A DNA stretch of 64,000 nucleotides. Origin: Globodera rostochiensis. Its lineage: Eukaryota; Nematoda; Chromadorea; Rhabditida; Heteroderidae. The number at the start of each line of letters is the position of its first letter. The stretch's first letter is position 1. The DNA lies in NCBI GenBank assembly GCA_018350325.1, contig JAEVLN010000019.1, positions 868,001-932,000 of the forward strand, in the 5' to 3' direction. The position numbers and the translations under genes were made by a program. Positions 44,091-54,574 of this stretch are shown here, piece after piece. The notes beneath the pieces are model-generated. The model had not been told where the DNA came from, did no database searches, and saw nothing but the letters and a program-made list of their open reading frames with translations.

Positions 44091-45942
44091 ATGGACGCTG
44101 TCCTCATATTTTTCGGCACTTTTTTGTTTGCATTCGGAAGGGAAATATTACCGCGTAATGCCACAAATGGTGTGATAATTTGCATCTAATTGAATTGTCT
44201 TTAGCCATTTGCGCTTGTCGAGATTGGCACGGCGGATGCCGTCGTGTGGGGGACAATTGGACGGACAATGGCACTTGGATTTATCGATGTGCCTTCGGGT
44301 GCTTTTTTTGTTATTTTTCCCCAAAAATTTTGCCTATTTTAGCGCATCAAACGGCATTTTTGATGGGTGTCAAATCACTTCCCAATCGGGGGAAATTCAT
44401 CAAATTCAGACGGGAACCAATCGGACGGTGGATGGCTTCTGGGCAAATTGTGAAGCCGACGAAATCCGACAAAAACTTGAAATTGGTGGCGGCCGCCTTA
44501 AATTATTCAAATAAAATTAAAAGCAAAAATAATAATAAAATTGCCATTAAAAGAGCCCAAATGTGCCGTTGTTGGCGAAGAATTCAAACACATCGGAGAG
44601 ACATTTCGAAAGGGCATTTTTCAATGGATTTGTGCCGAAAACGGCCGCAAGGTGAACGGTAAAAACATTTTTAACTTTGAAAAAAAACAATTAAATTCTG
44701 TTGAGGCTGTTATTATCGAAACGAAACGGACGATTGGAATTTGTTAAAAGTGGGCGAAGTCACTCACATTGGGCTAATCCGGCACAGCTGCGACCGTTAC
44801 AGGGAAAACCCCGGGGTGGTCCAATACCATTCTGAGGTAATTATGCTTTAATTACTGTAATTATGCTATTCAATTAATGTAATTATGCTTATTCAATTAT
44901 TGTAATTATGCTTATTTAATTACTTTATTCAATTATTGTAATTATGCTTATTCAATTACTGTACAATAATCTGAGGTAATTATGCTTATTCAATTACTGT
45001 ATAATAATCTGAGGTAATTATGCTTATTCAATTATTGTAATTATGATTATTTAATTACTTTAATTATGCTTATTCAATTATTGTAATTATGCTTATTCAA
45101 TTACTTTAATTATGCTTATTCAATTATTGTAATTATGCTTATTCAATTACTGTAATTATGCTTATTCAATTAGTGTAATTATGCTTATTCAATTAGTGTA
45201 ATTATGCTTATTCAATATTCACTTAGTGTAATTATGCTTATTCAATTACTGTAATTATGCTTATTCAATTACTGTAATTATGCTTATTCAATTAGTGTAA
45301 TTATGCTTATTCAATTAGTGTAATTATGCTTATTCAATATTCAATTAGTGTAATTATGCTTATTCAAGTATTGTAATTATGCTTATTCAATTAGTGTACA
45401 CAATTGAGGTAATTATGCTTTAATTACTGTAATTATGCTATTCAATTAATGTAATTATGCTTATTCAATTATTGTACACTAATCTGAGGTAATTATGCTT
45501 ATTTAATTACTGTAATTATGCGTATTCAATTTTACACTAATCTGAGGTAATTATGCTTATTTAATTACTGTAATTATGCGTATTCAATTTTACACTAATC
45601 TGAGGTAATTATGCTTATTTAATTACTGTAATTATGCTTATTCAACTGTACACAATTGAGGTAATTATGCTTATTTAATTACTGTACACTAATCTAATTA
45701 TGCTTATTCAATTATTGTACAATAATATTTAGATTCGCGAGGATCTTCCCTATGAAAGTCCGTCAAACAAAGGGATTAACAAAATGCTGCCCGATTTTGT
45801 TGACAAACGTTTGAGGAACATTCCGACTGAACGGACGCATCAAAATGTTGCCCTTTTTATTGCGGATGTGCCGAAGGCGAATGTTCGCATACGCTATTTA
45901 CCCTCAAGCAGAAAAATAGACACTCCGACAAAGGCTAATTAG
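44091..45942 (+). CDS. Secreted MIG-18-like (abnormal cell migration protein 18) Fn1-type protein
   Basis: ATG at 44091 starts a signal peptide (MDAVLIFFGTFLFAFG). Exons then encode three small Cys modules. The first is CACRDWHGGCRRVGDNWTDN with WIYRC. The second is FDGCQITSQSGEIHQIQTG with WANC. The third, CAVVGEEFKHIGETFRKG, then FQWICAENGRKVNGC, fits the nematode MIG-18-like fibronectin type I repeat (C-x-G-x-E/x-F-x-K/R-G-x-F-x-W/Y-x-C). The last exon after the repeat-filled intron encodes IREDLPYESPSNKG and LPDFVDKRLRNIP, stop TAG at 45940-45942. MIG-18 works with the ADAMTS MIG-17 in basement membranes; a similar extracellular role is only inferred. Confidence 0.78.
44840..45730. repeat. 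Intronic ~22-bp repeat in the MIG-18-like gene
   Basis: About 40 irregular copies of gtaattatgcttattcaatt with inserted acactaatctgaggt segments, filling the last intron. Confidence 0.95.
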
Positions 45943-46395
45943 AAGAAAGTTAATTAAATAAATCACCTTATGGTTTTTGTTAATCGAAGGCCCAATTGTG
46001 CCGTTCAATTTACTAAAATTGCATTTTTGTTTCCCAAAATTTAAACTTTCTCGAAGATTCCTCCCAATTTTATGCCCTAAAATTGAATGGCCCGTCCCCT
46101 CAACGCCCTCTCCGCGTCCTCCCCATTTTGTTGGGCCCTTGACTAAATCAATTTGCGAAGATGGAAATGGAATTTGGGGGGGGGGGGGGTGTCCGTCATT
46201 CGTTGGGCGATGTGCCGAGAATTCCGTCCGTTGACTTGAACTATAAAATAAACATTTTTTGAGATGGGATTTGCAATCGAATAAAATTGCAAGATGTTTC
46301 TCATTCTGCCGTTATTCTTTTACACAAAAATGTTTAAATTATTTATACAATTGACTTTTTTTTGCTTATACAAAATTGTCTCCTCCAAACTTTGG
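45943..46395. other. Intergenic, possible 5' exon of the CUB gene
   Basis: Mostly AT-rich with a G12 run near 46178. An ATG at 46294 opens MFLILPLFFYTKMFKLF, which could be a signal peptide for the next gene, but its frame does not match the next exon without an extra intron. Confidence 0.3.
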
Positions 46396-49300
46396 TGGAT
46401 GGCATTTTTAGTCGCCCGAATTACGCAGTAAATGTTTCAAGCTTAACAAATAATTATTGTTCAAATCGTTTTGAATGCCATCGTTTGGGAAAGCGTTGGG
46501 CGATGTGTGCCAATGGCTAATTTTGGAAATGCTCCTAAACTTTTGCTTTGCTCAACAACAGAAGGGATGCCCGGTTAGAATGTTTTCCAATCGGCTGCTA
46601 AGTGCCAAGGGGCCCGAGGAGGTCGGCATTTCAAAACATTTTGTATTTTATGTAAAAACACAGACATCGAACGGATTGTTTCGGCATTTTGACGCGGGCC
46701 AATCCGGCACCACAGAAACGCCGTGGCCCAACAATTCGGCTTTGCTGTTTAGTGCGCACTACGAACCGGACGCTGAGAACAGTTTAATGGCCAATTTTAA
46801 GGCAATCCGTCAAAAGCCGCTTATTCTAAACAAAAAGCCATTTATTTAAACAAAAAGCCGCAAATTCAGTGCCAATTCATTTTTGTGGGTGCCCCCGACG
46901 AAAGAGTGCAAATCATTTTCCATTATTTCCGTCTAAAGCAGCAATTCCCGCTGGATTCACGACGTCGTCAAAATATGACTATAAGGTTAATGGAATTTGA
47001 AATGATTAATTGATATTAATTAATTACCTAATTAATTAATTTAGATGCGAAGAAAGCGATCATCTTTCAGCACATGTATTGGTCAGTTCTAAATATTATT
47101 TTTAATTTATTTAACTTTTATTTTTGAAGCTTGCTGATCGGATGTCCAAAATCCACGATTTTTGTGGGGACGAATTGCCGGCTCAATTAATGTCCGCGAA
47201 GAATGTGCTAACCCTCACTTATGTGCTGAAAAGTGCGCTCATTACTCCCAATCCACGACAAAACCATCGACTTTGGGTGGAAGAAGGAGGGCATCGAGAA
47301 GGAGATGAAGCTGAAGATGAAGCTGAACACTTTGGATGGGTGGGGGAGGGGAGGGGAAAATAATTTTGGAACTTTCACAGATTGCCGAGTATCGTTTCAT
47401 CGGGGACTTCGGTGCTCAGCCCCCCGAAGCGATTTCACCAATTGGCGATGGGTCCAGTGAGTTGATTTAATTACTTTAATTAACCCCTAAAGTCGAGTTG
47501 ATTATTCTGATTTAATTACTTTAATTAACCCCTAAAGTCGAGTTGATTATTCTGATTTAATTACTTTAATTAACCCCTAAAGTCGAGTTGATTATTCTGA
47601 TTTAATTACTTTAATTAACCCCTAAAGTCGAGTTGATTATTCTGATTTAATTACTTTAATTAACCCCTAAAGTCAAGTTGATTATTCTGATTTAATTACT
47701 TTAATTAACCCCTAAAGTCAAGTTGATTATTCTGATTTAATTACTTTAATTAACCCCTAAAGTCGAGTTGATTATTCTGATTTAATTACTTTAATTAACC
47801 CCTAAAGTCGAGTTGATTATTCTGATTTAATTACTTTAATTAACCCCTAAAGTCAAGTTGATTATTCTGATTTAATTACTTTAATTAACCCTCAAATACG
47901 AGTTGATTATTCTGATTTAATTACTTTAATTAACCCTCAAATACGAGTTGATTATTCTGATTTAATTACTTTAATTAACCCTCAAATACGAGTTGATTAT
48001 TCTGATTTAATTACTTTAATTAACCCCTAAAGTCGAGTTGATTATTCTGATTTAATTACTTTAATTAACCCCTAAAGTCGAGTTGATTATTCTGATTTAA
48101 TTACTTTAATTAACCCCTAAAGTCGAGTTGATTATTCTGATTTAATTACTTTAATTAACCCCTAAAGTCGAGTTGATTATTCTGATTTAATTACTTTAAT
48201 TAACCCTCAAATACGAGTTGATTATTCTGATTTAATTACTTTAATTAACCCCTAAAGTCGAGTTGATTATTCTGATTTAATTACTTTAATTAACCCTCAA
48301 ATACGAGTTGATTATTCTGATTTAATTACTTTAATTAACCCTCAAATACGAGTTGATTATTCTGATTTAATTACTTTAATTAACCCCTAAAGTCGAGTTG
48401 ATTATTCTGATTTAATTACTTTAATTAACCCCTAAAGTCAAGTTGATTATTCTGATTTAATTACTTTAATTAACCCTCAAATACGAGTTGATTATTCTGA
48501 TTTAATTACTTTAATTAACCCTCAAATACGAGTTGATTATTCTGATTTAATTACTTTAATTAACCCTCAAATACGAGTTGATTATTCTGATTTAATTACT
48601 TTAATTAACCCCTAAAGTCGAGTTGATTATTCTGATTTAATTACTTTAATTAACCCCTAAAGTCGAGTTGATTATTCTGATTTAATTACTTTAATTAACC
48701 CCTAAAGTCGAGTTGATTATTCTGATTTAATTACTTTAATTAACCCCTAAAGTCGAGTTGATTATTCTGATTTAATTACTTTAATTAACCCTCAAATACG
48801 AGTTGATTATTCTGATTTAATTACTTTAATTAACCCCTAAAGTCGAGTTGATTATTCTGATTTAATTACTTTAATTAACCCTCAAATACGAGTTGATTAT
48901 TCTGATTTAATTACTTTAATTAACCCTCAAATACGAGTTGATTATTCTGATTTAATTACTTTAATTAACCCCTAAAGTCGAGTTGATTATTCTGATTTAA
49001 TTACTTTAATTAACCCCTAAAGTCGAGTTGATTATTCTGATTTAATTACTTTAATTAACCCTCAAATACGAGTTGATTATTCTGATTTAATTACTTTAAT
49101 TAACCCCTAAAGTCGAGTTGATTATTCTGATTTAATTACTTTAATTAACCCTCAAATACGAGTTGATTATTCTGATTTAATTACTTTAATTAACCCTCAA
49201 ATACGAGTTGATTATTCTGATTTAATTACTTTAATTAACCCCTAAAGTCGAGTTGATTATTCTGATTTAATTACTTTAATTAACCCCTAAAGTCGAGTTG

Positions 49301-50317
49301 ATTATTCTGATTTAATTACTTTAATTAACCCTCAAATACGAGTTAATTATTCGAAGAGTGTTCATTCACTTTCAACGGCACAATTACGACGACGGGAAAT
49401 GTTTGGAGTCCAAATTATCCGGGTAATATTTTTGTACGCTAATTGTTGTGCAATTTGGCTGCTCTTTATTAAGGATTTTATCCGCGCAATGTTGACTGCC
49501 AATACGTTTTCGTCGGTAGGGCGGGACAGAAAGTTTACATTACTTTTGAGTGAGTCCATTTACTTTTAAAGCAATTCGAATTCCCCTCCCCCACCAAAAA
49601 AAGGTATTTTGACGTCGAAGGCTTTGGACAGTAAGCATTTTACTTTTACCGTAATCTGTGCCGTTCGTTACCGGCGGTGTTAAGTTGTGAGGAATCCACC
49701 CAAAGTGACTTTGTGCTGTTCAGCAACTACCAAACCAGAGACAGGTAACCCTCGAAATTGGAAATTGGTCGTTTTATTTTGCTCAAAGCGACTAATATAT
49801 TCAAATTATTATGCATTAACAAAATAATATTATTTTATTTTTATTCAACTTTCGACTTTTGAGGACAAATCGCCGATTTTGCGGACATTTGAAGCCAAAA
49901 GGCGCTGTTCAGAGCGAATCGAATTATTTCCGAATGCATTTCCATACAAATGGTAGGCACGGCACGCCCCCCGGTGAAATGAACAACGAATTCATAAGCT
50001 TTTGAGCTAACGGACTTTACAAATTAACTTTTTGCTCTGTTGAGGCATCTTCGATGGCACCGGCTTCTTCGCTCGCTATCAGTTTCTGAATGAAAGTCGG
50101 CTCTTTCTTTCTTTGTTTTGGCATTTTCTGTTAATTTTGTAAATTATTTTATTTATTGGCAGAACCGTTGAAAAATCGCGTAAAATTGGCCCCGAGCAGC
50201 GGAGGAGCCAAAAGGGAAGGAAATTACTCAAAAAATAACGCCATTATCATTTTGGTCGCTGTTGTTTCATTCATTGGCAGACAATTTTATGAAATACATT
50301 TCAATAAATATTTATAA
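46396..50317 (+). CDS. CUB-domain protein, SOL-1/suppressor-of-lurcher-like
   Basis: Extracellular protein with at least two to three CUB domains. Motifs in order: GTGGATGGC... encoding VDGIFSRPNYA (CUB start), an exon with MFSNRLLSAKGPEEVG, IQCQFIFVGAPDERVQIIF, CEESDHLSAHVL, IHDFCGDELPAQLMSAKN, AEYRFIGDFG, then after the 1.9-kb repeat intron ECSFTFNGTITTTGNVW, SPNYPG, NVDCQYVFVGRAGQKVYITF, FVLFSNYQTRDR, RRFCGHLKPKGA and DGTGFFARYQFL. The C-terminus (NNAIIILVAVVSFIG) is hydrophobic with a short tail, so a membrane anchor or GPI signal is likely. Stop TAA at 50315-50317. SOL proteins modulate glutamate receptors in C. elegans; that role is family-based inference. The 5' end and several exon edges between 46565 and 47400 are uncertain. 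Confidence 0.75.
47464..49345. repeat. Intronic 45-bp minisatellite with two monomer types
   Basis: About 42 copies of a unit containing attattctgatttaattact. Units end either in cccctaaagtcgag (or ...tcaag) or in ccctcaaatacgag, interspersed in blocks. The array fills one intron of the CUB gene. Confidence 0.98.
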
Positions 50318-50421
50318 TTGAAACAGAAAATAAATTTGTGCATAAAGAAACATTAATAGAAAATAAAAATAATTTTACAAAATGAGTTAAGGCATTTTCG
50401 AACATTCTAAAATATTGCAAT

Positions 50422-51567
50422 TCAACAGAACATGTAAAAAAGTACTTTTTTGGCAAATGCTGCTGCCAAATCCTCATTCACGGCATAATATCCCTTGTTT
50501 CGTTTTCGGCACATGAACAAGTAGATGAACAAGGTCAGCACCAAAACGAACAAAACTATCACTCCTCCAACGATAATTACGATGTAAAGAACTGTAAAAT
50601 TGGGTGGAATGCTAACAATAAGTTTCGTCGAATTATGTACATGATTCAATGGGTGCTTTCTGGCACAAATTCCAATTTTCCCACCGGCATTCTCTCCTCC
50701 AAAGTACCAAATGCCCGCGGCCACCCCTCCAGTGGCCAATGCCAAATTCGTTCCGGTCCTGGCCTTCTTGGCCACGTCTCCTCCGGCCGGGAGGGCGTGA
50801 GAGTTGAAAGGCGGAGGGTCGACCCCGCGCGATTGGTAGTACCGTCCGGGCGCCGTTCCTCCCCGACTGGGAATTCTGCCAACTTTTTTGGAGACTAAAA
50901 AATTTAATTCGATATTAAATAGTCTCGTCAAACCATTTGAATTTTATTCAAATAATTTTTTTTACCTTTGCCCGCTCCGACAAAAACGTCATCAGTTTTG
51001 CCTGCTGCAGCCGCAATTTTGCCCGCTTTTCCGGTCAATTTGGCCAGCAATTTTCCAATTATTCCAGTGGGTAATCGTCGTCGATGTCGAGAAGGTCGAG
51101 AATGCCGAGGATGGGAATTTGATGCTTTATGGCTGATTAAAGTTGTTTTCTGAGTGGCCAAAGGAGTTCGATGAGACAAAAAGATGTTGTCGAATTCTGA
51201 CGAATTTGGCACCACCAGAAGCTGTAAGAGGAATTGAATATAATTGGGGGGGGGGGGGGGGGGGTAAAAGGGGGGGGGGGTTAAAGGCACCGTGACAATG
51301 ATTGGATTCTTAGGGACCATTCCGCCATATTTTGGGGCTCTGCCCCCCCCCCCGGCCCCAATGACCCGCGACTTCAAAAATAAGCGAATTAACCTTTTGG
51401 GGAGATAAACTTTTAAATGTTTTGTCTGAAGTAAGTCCGGAGGTCGTTGTAAATTTGATTTTCGCAAAGAGTAGTTGAATTAACAACAGAACAGTGAAAG
51501 TGAATTGAATGGAAGTTGAGCTTTGGCTGCCGTTCCGATGCGAACATTTGGTGGCTAAACTAAACAT
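50422..51567 (-). CDS. Single-pass membrane protein of unknown function
   Basis: ATG at 51567 opens a signal peptide-like segment (FTFTVLLLIQLLFAKI). A later exon encodes a basic stretch (RHSRPSRHRRRLPTGIIGKL) and LTGKAGKIAAAAGKTDD. A further exon has a Gly-rich region (NLALATGGVAAGIWYFGG, GICARKHPLNHVHN) and a strong transmembrane helix (VLYIVIIVGGVIVLFVLVL) followed by MCRKRNKGYYAVNEDLAAAF, a basic stop-transfer and short cytosolic tail. Stop at 50424-50422. The topology fits type I. No family is recognised. The first intron holds G18 and C10 runs. Confidence 0.6.
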
Positions 51568-51724
51568 TTGGCGCGTTGTTAATGCAAATCAGTGAAGACG
51601 AGGAAAGTTCGGCGGCTGTGCCATTGGAAAGTCAAATTGAAGCGAGGCAATTTGGATGAAATGTGAATTAATTTGTAAGTCTGCTGTAATTAAACAATTT
51701 ATTTTACTTTTTATTGTTGCTAAA

Positions 51725-52105
51725 TGATTTTGGGGTTACGGTAACAGCATTGGTTTGGGGTTACGGTAACAGCATTGGTTTGGGGTTACGGTAACAGCAT
51801 TGGTTTGGGGCTACGGTAACAGCATTGGTTTGGGGTTACGGTAACAGCATTGGTTTGGGGTTACGGTAACAGCATTGGTTTGGGGTTACGGTACAGCATT
51901 GGTTTGGGGTTACGGTAACAGCATTGGTTTGGGGTTACGGTAACAGCATTGGTTTGGGGTTACGGTAACAGCATTGGTTTGGGGTTACGGTAACAGCATT
52001 GGTTTGGGGTTACGGTAACAGCATTGGTTTGGGGTTACGGTAAGAGCATTGGTTTGAAGCTAATCACCATCGAAGGTCAGGGTTCGATTCCTCCCCGGGG
52101 CTACC
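51725..52105 (+). repeat. 25-bp tandem repeat ending in a tRNA-like module
   Basis: About 13 copies of ggggttacggtaacagcatt plus ggttt. The last copy continues into aagctaatcaccatcgaagg and then tcagggttcgattcctcccc and ggggctaccat. GGTTCGATTCC matches a tRNA B-box/T-loop, and the final GGCTACCA looks like a tRNA 3' end, but the T-stem and the 5' acceptor strand do not pair properly. It is best read as a degenerate tRNA-derived sequence whose 5' part has been amplified. Confidence 0.5.
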
Positions 52106-52604
52106 ATTTTGCCTATCTCTTTACTAAAGATTTCATCAACATTTGGCAACTCCGTCAGTAGCAAAAGTTTTTAACACTGAGAAGCAAAAAATTCTCTAAT
52201 TGTTAAAAAACATTCTCCTTATCAATTAAACCTTTCGCTTCGACCACTTAAAAAGTGATTCATCTAAAGGGGAGAAGCCGAATAACTTCTGACTCATTGT
52301 CACCCCCCCCCCGGGGGATTCCTCAATCATTGCAATTGCTGACTTTCCCCACCCAATGACCGGCCCCTTCCCACCGTTCGCCCGCTTTGGTCTAAAATGT
52401 GACGGAAAATGATTCATCCCTTACGCAAATAAATAAAGGAACAGCGAAATGCGAGAAAATGGGACGAAGGACACGCGAATATCGAGACAAAAGTAAAAAG
52501 ATGCGTTTTAATGTCATGGATTTACGAGCAGAACATTTATTGCCTGACTCGGAGAGCCTCCCCCCTCCCCGTCCCCCCCCCCAACTGATCGGTGGGCACT
52601 AAAT

Positions 52605-53625
52605 CCCAGAAAAGTCCCCCCCCCCTCAACTGATCGGTGGGCACTAAATCCCAGAAAGTCTCCCCCCCCCTCAACTGATCGGTGGGCACTAAATCCCAGA
52701 AAGTCTCCCCCCCCCCTCAACTGATCGGTGGGCACTAAATCCCAGAAAGTCTCCCCCCCCCCCCTCAACTGATCGGTGGGCACTAAATCCCAGAAAGTCT
52801 CCCCCCCCCCTCAACTGATCGGTGGGCACTAAATCCCAGAAAGTCTCCCCCCCCCCCTCAACTGATCGGTGGGCACTAAATCCCAGAAAGTCTCCCCCCC
52901 CCCTCAACTGATCGGTGGGCACTAAATCCCAGAAAGTCTCCCCCCCCCCTCAACTGATCGGTGGGCACTAAATCCCAGAAAGTCTCCCCCCCCCCTCAAC
53001 TGATCGGTGGGCACTAAATCCCAGAAAGTCTCCCCCCCCCCCTCAACTGATCGGTGGGCACTAAATCCCAGAAAGTCTCCCCCCCCCCTCAACTGATCGG
53101 TGGGCACTAAATCCCAGAAAAGTCCCCCCCCCCTCAACTGATCGGTGGGCACTAAATCCCAGAAAGTCTCCCCCCCCCCTCAACTGATCGGTGGGCACTA
53201 AATCCCAGAAAGTCTCCCCCCCCCCCTCAACTGATCGGTGGGCACTAAATCCCAGAAAGTCTCCCCCCCCCTCAACTGATCGGTGGGCACTAAATCCCAG
53301 AAAGTCTCCCCCCCCCCTCAACTGATCGGTGGGCACTAAATCCCAGAAAGTCTCCCCCCCCCCCTCAACTGATCGGTGGGCACTAAATCCCAGAAAGTCT
53401 CCCCCCCCCCCTCAACTGATCGGTGGGCACTAAATCCCAGAAAGTCTCCCCCCCCCTCAACTGATCGGTGGGCACTAAATCCTAGAAAGTCTCCCCCCTC
53501 CCCCTCAACTGATCGGTGGGCACTAAATCCCAGAAAAGTCCCCCCCCCCCTCAACTGATCGGTGGGCACTAAATCCCAGAAAAGTCCCCCCCCCCTCAAC
53601 TGATCGGTGGGAAGTCGACAAATCC
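52605..53625. repeat. ~46-bp minisatellite with poly-C spacers
   Basis: About 22 copies of a unit containing tcaactgatcggtgggcact, then aaatcccagaaagtct and C8-C13. Spacer length varies from copy to copy. 52106-52604 upstream holds no supported gene. Confidence 0.97.
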
Positions 53626-54574
53626 CTGAAAAAGTCCCATCCCTCGGGCAGATAAAGTGTTCTTCGTTCGCCTCTTCTTCATTCTCCCTCCCCATTTCTT
53701 TTTTCTTCACCGTCAGCCAAATCGTTGAAAATAGTGGACATTTTGTCAGGGATCAATCAACGAGGGCAATTGGCGGACGGACGGGTTGAAGGGGGGGGGG
53801 GTTGGGGGGGGATAAATTTGTTGGATGAGTCAGCCGTTTTATTCCATCCAATCCCTCGTCCAACTCTCGCCGTCAATCGCCGATGTTCCCCCCCCCCCCC
53901 CCCCCACGGTTGCCGCCGCCATCAAAATGGAACAAAATAATGTCGCAGGGAGGGGAATTGGAAGTGGGGGATTTTTGGCTTAGAAAATAGCGATTTAAAT
54001 ATTAATAATAAAAGCAAGAGTAAAACTTGGGAGTTATTTCGAGATAAACACGTAAATATACAGTTTTTTGTGCCATGCCTTTTGCGGCACGGAGTTGTTC
54101 CATTTTTGTTACCGGACATTTGTCCGTCGGACCTTTTGTCGCTTTCCCCACTACCGGACATTTTGTCGACTACCGGACACTTTGTCCGATTTTAGCCTAC
54201 CGGACCTTTTGTCCACATACTACACCAATTTTCGTTTGGAGGGGCTGAATTTTAAAAAGATTCGCTTCGAATCGTTGAATATTAAATTTAAATTTTATGA
54301 AATTTCTCCAAACCCAATAAATGGGGTCCGGATTTTCAGGTTTTAACCTAGTTCTTTTTGCGAATAAAGGGAATTATGAGATAAGCCCAGAAATAGCATT
54401 CATTTCGAAAAATTTGCGGCAATTGATGCTTATGAATGGGACTGTCCTGAAAATGAATGGAAATTCGTATCACCTTAATCACAATGAATGATCAACAGAA
54501 AACCAAAAGCCAACATGGCCATGAGAGGGGGGAAGGATCGATTAGATCATTTAGTCGGCGGATGTGCTGAGTGA
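53626..54574. other. Intergenic with dispersed CCGGAC repeat, no gene supported
   Basis: Contains poly-G (53791-53810) and poly-C (53887-53906) runs. 54105-54215 carries the taccggacattttgtc family shared with the F-box gene intron. Confidence 0.5.

Noticed and set aside
51990..52105. A functional tRNA gene
   Set aside because: B-box and 3' end are tRNA-like, but the T-stem, anticodon arm and acceptor pairing fail by hand folding.
52605..53625. CRISPR-like array of repeats with spacers
   Set aside because: The spacers are poly-C runs of variable length, so this is a minisatellite.
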